A DNA stretch of 64,000 bases from Duganella aceris (GTDB lineage: Bacteria > Pseudomonadota > Gammaproteobacteria > Burkholderiales > Burkholderiaceae_D): contig NZ_JAADJT010000009.1 of the NCBI RefSeq assembly GCF_011090165.1, forward strand, positions 272,762-336,761, written 5' to 3'. The notes below the pieces were generated by a model. It had not been told where the DNA came from and did not search any database. It saw only the letters and a program-made list of their open reading frames with translations. This document shows, one piece after another, positions 55,620 through 63,879 of the stretch (positions are counted from its first letter, which is position 1; each line of letters begins with the position of its first letter). The position numbers and the translations under genes are program-made.

Positions 55620-57197
55620 ATGGCGCTCGCCACCAAATGCCCCCACTGCAACACGACATTTCGGGTCGCTCATGACCAGTTGAAATTACGTGGGGGCATA
55701 GTGCGCTGTGGCTCCTGCAATGAAGTCTTCGACGGCAACGCGGCTTTGCTGGAGCCGATCGCCAAACCCCAGCCGGTGGTCATCCCGCCGCCGGCGACAC
55801 CTCTCCCCTTCGACCAGACGATGGCCGCGCTGGACACCCGCGCCGCCGAAGTGCTGGGCAACGAACCGATCCACACGCTGGAACTCGATACCGCGCTGGA
55901 GCCGGCCGACACCACGCCGCCCACCGCCATCGACATCGAGCTCGACCTCGAACTGGCGCCGGACGCGCCGCAGCACGAGCCGGAGGCGCAGCCGGAACCG
56001 GAGCGCGATCAGCAGCCCGAACCGGCTGCCGCGCAGCAGACCGCGCCGACGCCGGAGCCCGAGCCAGCCCCCATAAACGAGCAGGAATCGGCTTCGGTTT
56101 CGCCGCCGCCCGACGAACAGGCGCACGACCCCGAGCCGGCGGCCCAAGCACCGCTCGACCTCGATCTCGACCTGGATCTCGATCTGGACATCGAACCGGC
56201 CGCCGAACCGGCATCGGCGCACGAGTCCGAGCCACCTGCCGAACCCGGGCCGGCCATCGAAGCAGAGCCGTCCGACGGCGAGCAAGTCTTCGAAGAGACC
56301 CTGCGCGACCGGCCGCTGACGCACGAGGAACTGGAAGCCGCTCTGGCAGCCGAGCTGAAGGCGATCGAGCAATCAATCGCCTCCGACCAGCAACAGGACG
56401 TGGCCGCCGAGCCGGAGCCGGAGCCGGCCCCCGACCACCGCCGCGAACCGACCTGGGGCGTACCTAGCGCCGCCGACGACATCGCCGCCGCCGCGCCACC
56501 GCCACACCGCCTGCGCGACGACGAACTGGACGAGGTCGACGAAGAAGCGCTGATCCAACTCTCCAGCGCCGGCCTGGCCGAAGCCAAGACCGCCAGCGCC
56601 CACGCCTACCTGCAAGCCGCGGTGGCGGCCGACGAACCCGCGCCCGACGTTGAAGACGAAGACGAAGCCGAAGACAGCGAACCCGGCTTCATCAAGCGCG
56701 ACCGCCGCCGCCAGAAGTTCGGCAAGGCCGCCACCATCGCCATGAGCCTCGGCTCGGTGCTGCTGACCGCCGCGCTGATCGCGCAAGGCCTGACCACCTA
56801 CCGCAACCAGATCGCCGCCGCCATCCCGGCGCTGAAGCCCGCGTTGCTGGCCGCCTGCACCACGCTGGGTTGCAAGATCGAACTGCCGGCCCAGATCGAC
56901 GACCTCACCATCGAACAAGGCGAACTGCAAACCCTGAGCGACACCACCTTCTCCTTCACCACGCTGTTGCGCAACCAAGGCGCCAGCGCGCAAGCCTGGC
57001 CGCACATCGAACTGATGCTGGACGACGCCGCCGACAAGCACATCCTGCGCCGCGTCTTCACCCCGCGCGACTACCTCGGCCCCGACGCCGCGCCCGACCG
57101 CGGCTTCGCTCCGCACACCGAGCAATCCGTTAAACTGTACTTCGAACTGAAGCAGCTGAAAGCATCCGGCTATCACATTGCAGTCTTCTATCCATAA
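55620..57197 (+). CDS. Zinc-ribbon (MJ0042) and DUF3426 membrane protein
   Basis: 525 residues. The N-terminal zinc ribbon has Cys7, Cys10, Cys30 and Cys33. Residues ~45-360 are an acidic Glu/Pro/Ala-rich low-complexity linker with many EPEPE-like stretches. A single membrane segment (about 369-391) precedes a C-terminal DUF3426 domain (TLLRNQGASAQAWPHIELMLDD, RVFTPRDYLGP). The topology suggests a cytosolic metal-binding head and an extracytoplasmic domain. Function is unknown; the prmA neighbour position recurs in betaproteobacteria as far as I recall. Confidence 0.85.
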   Translation: MALATKCPHCNTTFRVAHDQLKLRGGIVRCGSCNEVFDGNAALLEPIAKPQPVVIPPPATPLPFDQTMAALDTRAAEVLGNEPIHTLELDTALEPADTTPPTAIDIELDLELAPDAPQHEPEAQPEPERDQQPEPAAAQQTAPTPEPEPAPINEQESASVSPPPDEQAHDPEPAAQAPLDLDLDLDLDLDIEPAAEPASAHESEPPAEPGPAIEAEPSDGEQVFEETLRDRPLTHEELEAALAAELKAIEQSIASDQQQDVAAEPEPEPAPDHRREPTWGVPSAADDIAAAAPPPHRLRDDELDEVDEEALIQLSSAGLAEAKTASAHAYLQAAVAADEPAPDVEDEDEAEDSEPGFIKRDRRRQKFGKAATIAMSLGSVLLTAALIAQGLTTYRNQIAAAIPALKPALLAACTTLGCKIELPAQIDDLTIEQGELQTLSDTTFSFTTLLRNQGASAQAWPHIELMLDDAADKHILRRVFTPRDYLGPDAAPDRGFAPHTEQSVKLYFELKQLKASGYHIAVFYP

Positions 57198-57206
57198 AGA
57201 TCTATC

Positions 57207-58145
57207 ATGACCCAGACCTCTCTGATTTGCGGCTCGATCGCCATCGACACCATCCTGCAATTCCCGGGCCGCTTCGACAGCATCCTGCTGGCCGACCAGC
57301 TGCACAAGGTGAACGTCTCGTTCCTGGCGCCGACAATGCGCACGGAATTCGGCGGCTGCGCGCCCAACATCGCCTACAACCTGCAACTGCTGGGCGGCGC
57401 GCCGCGCATCGTCGGCGTCATGGGCCAGGACAACGCCGCGTACATGGAGCGCTTCCGCAAGCTGGGTCTCGCCACCGACAACATCCTGATCAAGCCCGAG
57501 GCCTACAACGCCCAGTGCTTCGTCACCGCCGACGAAGACAACAACCAGATCAACGCCTTCCACCCGGGCGCGATGTCGTACGCGCACGAGAACGACGTCG
57601 CCAAGGCCGGACCGGCGGCGATCGCCATCATCTCGCCGGACGGCCACCTCGGCATGCAGAAGCACGCCGCCGACCTGGCCAAGCTGCAGATCCCGTTCAT
57701 CTTCGACCCGGGCCAGCAACTGCCGATGTTCAACGGCGCGGAGCTGATCGCCTTCATCGACCAGGCCACCTACGTCACCACCAACGACTACGAGATCGAA
57801 CTGCTGATGGACCGCACCGGCCTCACGATCCCGGACATCGCCGGCCGCCTGGAAGCGCTGATCATCACGCGCGGCGAGCAGGGTTCGGAGATCTACACCA
57901 AGGGCGAGCGCATCGAAATCCCGGCGGTGCCGGTGGCCGAAGCGATCGACCCGACCGGTTGCGGCGACGCCTACCGCGCCGGCCTGCTGTTCGGCATCAC
58001 CAACGGCTGGAAATGGGAAACCACCGGCCGCCTGGCCAGCCTGCTGGGCGCGATCAAGATCGCCAGCAAGGGCGCACAGAACCACACGCCGACCGCCGCC
58101 GAGATCGCGGACAAGTTCGAAGCCGCCTTCGGCTACCGCTACTAA
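57207..58145 (+). CDS. PfkB-family carbohydrate/nucleoside kinase
   Basis: 312 residues. A ribokinase-fold kinase: the N-terminal GSIAIDTILQFPGRF, the substrate lid region EFGGCAPNIAYNLQLLGG, and the C-terminal signature DPTGCGDAYRAGLLFG with the catalytic Asp. Adenosine-kinase-like members share these patterns, so an adenosine or sugar kinase is likely; the substrate is not determined. It is 9 bases after the DUF3426 gene and is followed by a palindromic repeat and a terminator. Confidence 0.9.
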   Translation: MTQTSLICGSIAIDTILQFPGRFDSILLADQLHKVNVSFLAPTMRTEFGGCAPNIAYNLQLLGGAPRIVGVMGQDNAAYMERFRKLGLATDNILIKPEAYNAQCFVTADEDNNQINAFHPGAMSYAHENDVAKAGPAAIAIISPDGHLGMQKHAADLAKLQIPFIFDPGQQLPMFNGAELIAFIDQATYVTTNDYEIELLMDRTGLTIPDIAGRLEALIITRGEQGSEIYTKGERIEIPAVPVAEAIDPTGCGDAYRAGLLFGITNGWKWETTGRLASLLGAIKIASKGAQNHTPTAAEIADKFEAAFGYRY

Positions 58146-58158
58146 CAGCCCCCCTTCT

Positions 58159-58216
58159 CGGTGTCAGTGCCGACATTCGGACACGAGCTCATGTCCGAAT
58201 GTCGGCACTGACACCG
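58159..58216. repeat. Complete palindromic repeat downstream of the PfkB gene (site C)
   Basis: Perfect 25-base inverted arms (58159-58183 and 58192-58216) with an 8-base centre CGAGCTCA that is itself partly palindromic. The arms are identical to those of the 37.3 kb copy and to the solo arm at 9.3 kb; only the centre differs. It lies 13 bases after the kinase stop codon. Confidence 0.95.
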
Positions 58217-58224
58217 GATGTAAG

Positions 58225-58280
58225 AAAGCCCCGCCAGCCTGAACGCGCTCAAGATCGCGCTCAGTGCCGACGGGGCTTTT
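58225..58280. terminator. Hairpin terminator between convergent PfkB and yggT genes
   Basis: AAAGCCCCG (58225-58233) pairs with CGGGGCTTT (58271-58279), with further imperfect pairing in between around GAACGCG and CGCGCTCAG. Short T-runs leave both ends, so it may end transcripts from both directions. It is distinct from, and adjacent to, the 58-bp palindromic repeat. Confidence 0.65.
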
Positions 58281-58298
58281 CATTTGCGGCGGCGGATT

Positions 58299-58829
58299 TC
58301 AGCGGCCGCCGAACGCCATGCCCAGCAGGATGTTGGCGATCTGCAGCAGGATCAGCGCCACCAGCAGCGACAGATCCAGATTCCCCACCAGCGGCACAAC
58401 GCGACGCAGCGGACGCAGCAGCGGCTCGTTGAGCGCGCGCACGAACGGCGCCAGCGGCGCATGCGGATTGATCCAGCTGAAGATCGCCTCGACCACCAGC
58501 AGCGCCATGAAACCGTACAGGATCCACTGCAGGAAGCGCTGGCACGCCATCAGCAGCATCGCCTGCGGCGGCCAGCCGGCCAACAACAGCACCGAGGTCG
58601 CCAGCAGCACGATCAGGAAGGCCCCGATCAGGCTGGCCCAGTCGTAGCCGCCCACACCGGGTACGATGCGGCGCAACGGCCGCACCAGCCAATCCGATAA
58701 TTGGAAAGTGAATTGCGCCACCGACGATGGCGGACGGACGCGGATCGCCTGCATCCAGAAGCGCAGCAACAAGGCCCCGCCCAACAGGGTGGCGATGGCG
58801 TCGACAATCAACATGACAATACTAAGCAC
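58299..58829 (-). CDS. YggT family integral membrane protein
   Basis: 176 residues with two YggT repeats, each a membrane helix pair followed by a loop of the form LRRIVPGVGGYDWASL and LRRVVPLVGNLDLSLL. YggT proteins are linked to osmotic tolerance, cell division positioning or cofactor assembly in different bacteria; the function here is unknown. It is downstream of the histone-like gene's terminator and convergent with the PfkB gene. Confidence 0.9.
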   Translation of the reverse strand: MLSIVMLIVDAIATLLGGALLLRFWMQAIRVRPPSSVAQFTFQLSDWLVRPLRRIVPGVGGYDWASLIGAFLIVLLATSVLLLAGWPPQAMLLMACQRFLQWILYGFMALLVVEAIFSWINPHAPLAPFVRALNEPLLRPLRRVVPLVGNLDLSLLVALILLQIANILLGMAFGGR

Positions 58830-58842
58830 GAATCCCCTCCAA

Positions 58843-58878
58843 TAAAAAAGCCGCTGTGTGATTGTCTCACACAGCGGC
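58843..58878 (-). terminator. Rho-independent terminator of the histone H1-like gene
   Basis: A perfect 12-bp stem (58850-58861 with 58867-58878) and a 5-base loop are followed on the minus strand by CTTTTTTATT. It lies 33 bases downstream of the histone-like gene's stop. A second perfect 8-bp hairpin, CCTAAGCG/CGCTTAGG (58897-58916), overlaps that stop codon. Confidence 0.9.
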
Positions 58879-58911
58879 CGGTTGCCTCAGCAGGCACCTA
58901 AGCGCGGACGC

Positions 58912-59913
58912 TTAGGAAGGACGCGTGCTGGTTGGGAACGGCCATGCTGCTGCCGGCGCCAACACGGTTTTTGCTGCTGGCGCAGCGGCTGGAGCGGCTG
59001 GCTTGGCGACAGCTTCCTTCTTCGGTGCGGCAGGCTTTTTCGGCGCTGCTTTTTTCGCGGCTGGTTTAGCTGCTACTGGAGCTGCGGCGGCTGGCGCTGC
59101 TGCTGCCGGTGCCGGTGCGGCGGCCGGAGCCGGCGCTGGAGCGGCTGCCGGTTTGGCGGCGACCTTCTTGGCGGCTGGCTTGGCGGCTGGTTTAGCTGCT
59201 GGCTTGGCGGCGACTGGTTTAGCAGCCGGCTTAGCCGCTGCTTTAACCGGCTTTTTTGCTGCTGGCTTAGCCGCTGCCTTTGCAGCCGGTTTGGCTGCTG
59301 CTTTTACCACTGGTTTTTTGGCGACAGCTTTTTTGGCTGCTGGTTTAGCGGCTGCTTTGGCAACCGGCTTCTTCGCTGCTGGCTTCGCGGCGACTTTTTT
59401 CGCTGCCGGTTTGGCGGCTACTTTTTTAGCTGCTGGCTTGGCGGCTGGTTTGGCTGCCGCTTTTTTGGCGACTGGCTTGGCGGCTGCTTTTTTAGCGACT
59501 GGCTTGGCGGCTGCTTTTTTAGCGGCTGGTTTGGCGGCGGCTTTGGCGACGACTTTTTTCGCTGCTGGTTTAGCGGCTACTTTTTTCGCTGCTGGCTTGG
59601 CTACTGCTTTTTTCGCTGCTGGTTTCGCTGCTGCTTTGGCGACGACTTTTTTCGCTGCTGGCTTGGCGGCTACTTTTTTCGCTGCTGGTTTAGCTGCTGC
59701 TTTGGCGACGACTTTTTTCGCTGCTGGTTTAGCGGCTACTTTTTTCGCGGCTGGTTTAGCGGCCGGTTTGGCGGCTGCTTTTTTCACTGCTGGTTTGGCG
59801 GCAGCTTTTGCTGCTGGCTTGGCGGCGGCTTTCGCTGCGACAGGCTTTTTCGCTGGGGCGGCGGCTTTAGCGGCCGGTTTCTTTGCTGCTGGTTTCTTTG
59901 CGGCTGTTGCCAT
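58912..59913 (-). CDS. AlgP-like histone H1 homologue, Lys/Ala/Pro repeat protein
   Basis: 333 residues of almost only Lys, Ala, Pro and Val, in repeats of KPAAKKVAAK type, with a short divergent C-terminus ending PTSTRPS. It matches the C-terminal domain composition of eukaryotic histone H1 and of AlgP of Pseudomonas, DNA-binding proteins of the nucleoid. A strong AAGGAGAA ribosome site precedes the ATG and a clear terminator follows. The DNA is internally repetitive, so length may vary among strains. The opposite strand also has long open frames, an artefact of the repeat. Confidence 0.88.
   Translation of the reverse strand: MATAAKKPAAKKPAAKAAAPAKKPVAAKAAAKPAAKAAAKPAVKKAAAKPAAKPAAKKVAAKPAAKKVVAKAAAKPAAKKVAAKPAAKKVVAKAAAKPAAKKAVAKPAAKKVAAKPAAKKVVAKAAAKPAAKKAAAKPVAKKAAAKPVAKKAAAKPAAKPAAKKVAAKPAAKKVAAKPAAKKPVAKAAAKPAAKKAVAKKPVVKAAAKPAAKAAAKPAAKKPVKAAAKPAAKPVAAKPAAKPAAKPAAKKVAAKPAAAPAPAPAAAPAPAAAAPAAAAPVAAKPAAKKAAPKKPAAPKKEAVAKPAAPAAAPAAKTVLAPAAAWPFPTSTRPS
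59150..59800. repeat. Degenerate in-frame tandem repeats within the histone-like gene
   Basis: Units such as TTTTTCGCTGCTGGTTTAGC and GGCGGCTACTTTTTT recur many times between roughly 59150 and 59800, some blocks nearly identical over more than 60 bases (for example around 59620-59690 and 59690-59750). They are 12-30 base multiples of three. This is coding repeat, not a CRISPR array. Confidence 0.85.
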
Positions 59914-60849
59914 TTTTAGTTCTCCTTCATCGGGGATGGGAAAAATTCATTACAAGATTTAAACCCGTCCAGCCCGGAATTGGGCCAGGCGAATTATTCA
60001 TCGGCACAAACCAACGACGTTTGCGCTAATGAATTCGGCGCCGGCTGAACTGCTGCAACCCCTCACGAGTGCAGCGCTTCAGCCATCGACCTGCCCGCCG
60101 TCCGAGGCCGGCGCGGCGTGCAGGTACTAATCTTGTTGCGACGTTGCGGGTGGTCTCGGGCGTGTACTCAGCTCCTGGGACCTACGTCGCAGCCATTCAC
60201 GGTTTTCGTTTTCAAAGAAAAAACCGCCCAGCCCGAACCTAATCAGGCAAGACGGTTGAACAAAAACGGTGTGGTCTTGTGCATATCTGTGTGAATCGAA
60301 TCCCGTATCGCGATCATTTGTGCGGCCTGCGCGCTTTAAAAAACGCAGCATTTACATTCACGCATTTTCATTCTCGTAAAGTACACGAAAACCTTGTCGG
60401 AGCGCAACCGGCACGATAGATATCGCGCGCTTTTTTTTCGGCTTAAGCTCGCCAACTCACATACGCGCGCCGCTTCCACCTGCTTGCTTGCGACGCCGCG
60501 TTCGCGATGTGCGCGCTCAATCGTGTTCGGAAGGACGCCGCGCGCGTCGCGCGGAAAATCCGCGCATCAAAGCGCGCCTTATGACGCCTGGGTTTCTTCG
60601 ATGTCGCCATCGCCGCCGCGCGCACCGCGCGACCCGCTTCCGAATCCGAGAGCGCCGCCGCATCGCTGGCGCGCTGTCGCTGCTCACTGTTTTTAAATTC
60701 GTCGCGATTATGAGACAGAGTGCGACGATTGGCAAGCACAATACTGCGCCGCGCCGCGGCACGTCTGCGTTTCGCATGCGCAGTCACGCTCATGTTGGTG
60801 ATTGTAAATCGGCGTTAAGCATGGCCAGCATGCGGCGCGACGTGAAGGA
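59914..60849. other. Gene-poor region between the histone-like gene and marR
   Basis: About 940 bases without a gene I can defend. The first ~90 bases upstream of the histone-like gene should hold its promoter. A minus-strand terminator sits near 60216-60257. Two Arg-rich minus-strand open frames (60127-60351, 74 codons, which reads through that terminator; and 60443-60793, 116 codons) lack ribosome sites and resemble no family I know. T8 at 60431-60438 after a weak hairpin is a possible plus-strand terminator. A small RNA here is possible but not shown. Confidence 0.5.
60216..60257 (-). terminator. Orphan Rho-independent terminator, minus strand
   Basis: On the minus strand AACCG (60257-60253) pairs with CGGTT (60226-60222), and inner TCTTGCC pairs with GGGCTGGG using wobble pairs, leaving an 11-base loop; a T-run (TTTTTTC) follows. 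No confident gene ends just upstream of it; marR ends 590 bases away. Confidence 0.5.
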
Positions 60850-61320
60850 TTATTCGGCGTCGCCGTGCTTGCGCTGGACCAGCCAGTGGTTCATGCCGGC
60901 GGCGAAGCGCTTCAACAGTCGCGCCAGATCGCGGCGCTCGGCGGCGCTCCAATCGGCCATCAATTCGCCGACCAGTTCCTCGCGCATACGGTCGATGGCG
61001 TCGGCCATCTCGCGTCCCAGCTCGGTCACTTCGGCTTCGCGCACACGCTTGTCGCGCGCGCCGGCGCGCCGCACCACCAGCCCCAGTTCGTCCAGCCGCG
61101 CCACCTGCCGACTCACTGTCGTGTAATCGCGGCCGACCACTTCGGCCAGCTCCACCACGCCGATCGGACCGCGACGATCAATGCGCACCAGCAAAGGAAG
61201 CAGCGCGCGTTCGAGCGGCATCGACATGTCGGCCATCAGTGCGACGTCGGGCTCGGGACGGCTCATGAAGCCGATGATGTCGAGCAGCGCGTCATGCATA
61301 TCGCGGATATCTTTATTCAT
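60850..61320 (-). CDS. MarR-family transcriptional regulator
   Basis: 156 residues. A winged-helix MarR protein: the recognition region IGVVELAEVVGRDYTTVSRQVARLDELGLVVRR and the wing DKRVREAEVTELG are typical. It is divergent from a flavin monooxygenase and the gap holds two 19-bp palindromes, so it probably represses both genes and responds to an aromatic ligand. The ATG at 61320 has no ribosome site and lies only about 7 bases from a perfect TATAAT, so a leaderless mRNA is possible; ATG 61299 is an alternative start. Confidence 0.9.
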   Translation of the reverse strand: MNKDIRDMHDALLDIIGFMSRPEPDVALMADMSMPLERALLPLLVRIDRRGPIGVVELAEVVGRDYTTVSRQVARLDELGLVVRRAGARDKRVREAEVTELGREMADAIDRMREELVGELMADWSAAERRDLARLLKRFAAGMNHWLVQRKHGDAE

Positions 61321-61338
61321 ATGTGCATTATACACATA
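61320..61338. promoter_or_regulatory. Operator palindrome 1, overlapping the marR -10 and start codon
   Basis: TATGTGCATTATACACATA, an imperfect palindrome with perfect TATGTG/CACATA ends. It contains TATAAT on the minus strand (61332-61327), the probable -10 of marR. It differs at one base from the palindrome at 61369-61387. Binding of the MarR protein is inference from position. Confidence 0.75.
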
Positions 61339-61342
61339 GTTA

Positions 61343-61371
61343 TTGACACGATTTTGGCGTCGGAATATTAT
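61343..61371 (+). promoter_or_regulatory. Sigma-70 type promoter of the FAD monooxygenase gene
   Basis: TTGACA at 61343-61348 and TATTAT at 61366-61371 are separated by exactly 17 bases. A start near 61378 would give a ~24-base leader containing AGGAG (61391-61395) six bases before the ATG. The second palindrome overlaps the -10, consistent with repression. Confidence 0.8.
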
Positions 61372-61387
61372 GTGCATAATACACATA
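61369..61387. promoter_or_regulatory. Operator palindrome 2, overlapping the monooxygenase -10
   Basis: TATGTGCATAATACACATA, 18 of 19 bases identical to the site at 61320-61338. It covers the end of the -10 box and the probable transcription start of the monooxygenase gene, the usual place for a MarR repressor site. Centre-to-centre distance of the two sites is 49 bases, between four and five helical turns. Confidence 0.75.
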
Positions 61388-61401
61388 TACAGGAGTGAAG
61401 C

Positions 61402-62889
61402 ATGCACACCATCGACACCGACATCCTCATCTGCGGCGCCGGCGCCGCCGGATTGACGCTCGCCATCGACCTCGCTCGGCGCCATGTCGACTTCGTGCTG
61501 ATCGATAAGGCGGAGCAGCCATTCGACGGTTCGCGCGGCAAGGGGATCCAACCGCGCACGCTGGAGATCTTCGAAGCGCTGGGCGTGGCCGACCGCATGG
61601 CCGCCGCCGGCGGCCACTATCCACCACAGCGAAAATACCGCGCCGACGGTGCTTACGATGAGCAGCCGGTGGTCGAAGCGACGCCGCCCTCGCCGGCCGA
61701 ACCATACGGCCAGCCGCTGATGCTGCCGCAGCAGATGACCGAGGCGATCCTGCGCGCGCGGCTGGCGGAACTGGGACACGCGCCGCGCTATGCGCACGCG
61801 CTGGACGGTTTCGACCAGGACGCGGATGGCGTCGACGCGCGCGTGGCGGCGGCCGACGGCGTCGTCACGATCAGGGCGCGCTACCTGGTCGGCGCCGACG
61901 GTGGCCGCAGCCTGGTGCGCAAGACGCTGGCGATCGGCTTTGCCGGCGAAGCGCTGGCGATGCGCGCGGTGGTGGCCGACCTGTCGCTCACCGGACTGTC
62001 GCGCGAGGCGTGGCATCGCTGGGGGGATGGTCCGCGACAGATCAGTCTCTGTCCGTTGATGGGTACCCAGCTGTTCCAGTTGCAGATGCCTATTCCTTTG
62101 GAGGGTGATTTCGACGCGTCCGATACCGGACTCGCCGCCATCATCGCCGAACGCACCGGACGTGACGACATCGCCGCGCGGGGTGTGCATTGGCGGTCGG
62201 TATATGCGATGAGTTCCCGGCTGGCGGAACGCTACCGGGTCGGCCGCGTCTTCATCGCCGGCGACGCGGCCCACATCCATCCGCCGACCGGTGGCCAGGG
62301 ATTGAACACCAGCGTGCAGGACGCGTGGAACTTGGGATGGAAGCTGGCGGCGGTGCTGGCCGGCGCGCCGGATGCGCTGCTCGACAGCTATGAGGCCGAG
62401 CGGCGCGGCATCGCCGCCGACATGCTGGGACTCTCCGCCAAGCTGCTCGACGCCGCGCGCAAGGATGGCGACCTGCGGCGCGGACGCGAGACGCAGCAGC
62501 TCGACCTGGGTTATCGCTCGTCGCCGCTGTCGCTCGATGAGCGGGGCGAAGGCGCTCGCCTTCGCCCCGGCGACCGCGCGCCCGATGCGCCATGCATTGG
62601 GGCGGGCGGACAGGCGCTGCGTTTGTTCTCGCTCATATATAGCGGCGGCTGGACGCTGCTGCGCTACGAAGCGGGCGGGCCGGCGGCGACGGCGAATCGG
62701 CGCGGCCTGCGCATCATCGACATCGGCGCCGATGCCGAAGTGCGCGACCAGGCCGGCCACCTGCGCGACGCCTACGGCTTCCGGTGCGGCGATCTCGCCC
62801 TGATCCGTCCCGACGGCTACCTCGCCGCGCTGGTGGCGGATGAGCAAAGCGAGGCTTTGGCAACTTACCTGGATACTTGGGTGCGGTGA
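61402..62889 (+). CDS. FAD-dependent aromatic monooxygenase (PheA/TfdB class)
   Basis: 495 residues. A class A flavin hydroxylase: the dinucleotide motif GAGAAG (12-17), the DG motif in LVGADGGRSLVR and the GD motif FIAGDAAHIHPPTGGQGLNTS are all present, with a C-terminal thioredoxin-like domain without redox Cys. Such enzymes hydroxylate phenolic or polyketide-like aromatics with NAD(P)H and oxygen; some inactivate antibiotics. The substrate is not identifiable. A 12-bp inverted repeat (62543-62554 with 62557-62568) lies inside the coding region. Expression is probably controlled by the divergent MarR. Confidence 0.9.
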   Translation: MHTIDTDILICGAGAAGLTLAIDLARRHVDFVLIDKAEQPFDGSRGKGIQPRTLEIFEALGVADRMAAAGGHYPPQRKYRADGAYDEQPVVEATPPSPAEPYGQPLMLPQQMTEAILRARLAELGHAPRYAHALDGFDQDADGVDARVAAADGVVTIRARYLVGADGGRSLVRKTLAIGFAGEALAMRAVVADLSLTGLSREAWHRWGDGPRQISLCPLMGTQLFQLQMPIPLEGDFDASDTGLAAIIAERTGRDDIAARGVHWRSVYAMSSRLAERYRVGRVFIAGDAAHIHPPTGGQGLNTSVQDAWNLGWKLAAVLAGAPDALLDSYEAERRGIAADMLGLSAKLLDAARKDGDLRRGRETQQLDLGYRSSPLSLDERGEGARLRPGDRAPDAPCIGAGGQALRLFSLIYSGGWTLLRYEAGGPAATANRRGLRIIDIGADAEVRDQAGHLRDAYGFRCGDLALIRPDGYLAALVADEQSEALATYLDTWVR

Positions 62890-63785
62890 GCGCGCTTCAC
62901 GACAGTCAATCCGCCGCCAGCAATCCGCGCCTGGCCAGACGCTCGCGCGCATCGGCCAGCGCGGTGCCTGTCCAGCCATTTAAGGTACAGCTCCATCTGC
63001 CCTTTGTGCGAGGCCTTGAAGCGGCCGAGTTTAAGTTCCACCGCCACCAGGCGGCGCAAGCGGCGATGGAAGAACAGCAGGTCGAGGTGGAAGTCCTCGC
63101 CGTCGATGACCATCCGTTTTTTCCGCTCGACGAAGGCGAAGCCTTTGCCAAGCTCAAGGATAAAAGCCTTCAATTGAAGCAGAATCGCAGCCTCCAAATC
63201 AGCCTCGTCGTAACCCTGATTCAAGCCGAGGAAGTCGAGGAAATATGGATCTTTAAAGATAGAGGAAGGTGTGGCCTCCTCCGTGGGAGGTACGGGTGGG
63301 GTGAACGTGCCGGCAAGTTCGCTCCGCTCGAAGCTTTTACGATCAATTTGCCGGCGTAACTCCCGCACGCCCCAGCTCTCTGCAATACTTTGCTGCGCAT
63401 AATACTGACGCGCCGCGTCTGCTTTTATAGTAATCAACAATAGGAAGTGGCTCCAACTCAATTTGCGTAACAGTGTCACGACAATTTCTGAATTGGAAAA
63501 AGTTTGTACGAATTGCACCATGCGGCGCAGGTTAGGACCATCAAACCCCCGGCCAAATTCCTGCCCAAGCCTTTGGCCCAGACGGTTCATTAGTTGTGCG
63601 CCATACTCGGCGCGCTCGCCTCCCAGCACTTCGGTGGATAAGCGACGGCCAACCGTCCAATATAGCTGGCTCAGCTCGGCGTTGACGGTGGCGGACAAGC
63701 GCTGCCGGCTGGAGGCGATGAGTGCGCGCAACTCCGCGTGCAAGGGTTCCACGCCATCTATCGGCATCAGGTCGGATTTGTTCAT
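62865..63785 (-). pseudogene. DUF1016 (YhcG-type) PD-(D/E)xK nuclease, frameshifted near the C-terminus
   Basis: 306 codons from ATG 63785, with GGGGAGA seven bases upstream. The N-terminal DUF1016 domain (LSQLYWTVGRRLSTEVL, GPNLRRMVQFVQTF, LSWSHFLLL) and the nuclease core (FHLDLLFFHRRLRRLVAVELKLG, ASHKGQMELYLKWLDRH) are intact. After KWLDRH the frame turns to low-quality sequence, while the typical family ending ALADARERLARRGLL appears in another frame (62906-62962). A stretch of some tens of codons normally between these blocks is missing. I infer a deletion with frameshift. The tail overlaps the monooxygenase 3' end. It may still make a shortened protein. Confidence 0.8.
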
Positions 63786-63879
63786 GAAGTTCTCCCCAGT
63801 GTGCGAACCAGAGATCACTCTTACCCGGCTGCCGGCGCGGGGCATTGATCCGCCATAAAAAAAAGCCCCGCGATGCGGT

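Noticed and set aside
59150..59800. Possible CRISPR-like array
   Set aside because: Repeats are degenerate, in frame and contiguous without unique spacers; no cas genes are nearby.
58858..59962. Plus-strand open frames opposite the histone-like gene (Ala/Gly-rich and Cys/Phe/Gly-rich)
   Set aside because: They arise because the repeat has no stop codons in several frames; the minus-strand gene has the ribosome site, terminator and known composition.
60127..60351. 74-codon minus-strand frame
   Set aside because: It contains the terminator hairpin and T-run in its middle and lacks a ribosome site.
60443..60793. 116-codon minus-strand Arg/Ala-rich frame
   Set aside because: No ribosome site, no domain and an overlapping open frame on the other strand; kept only as a possibility within the gene-poor region.
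62543..62568. 12-bp inverted repeat inside the monooxygenase gene as a regulatory element
   Set aside because: It codes in frame for a plausible EGARLRPG loop and has no T-run; probably chance in GC-rich coding DNA.
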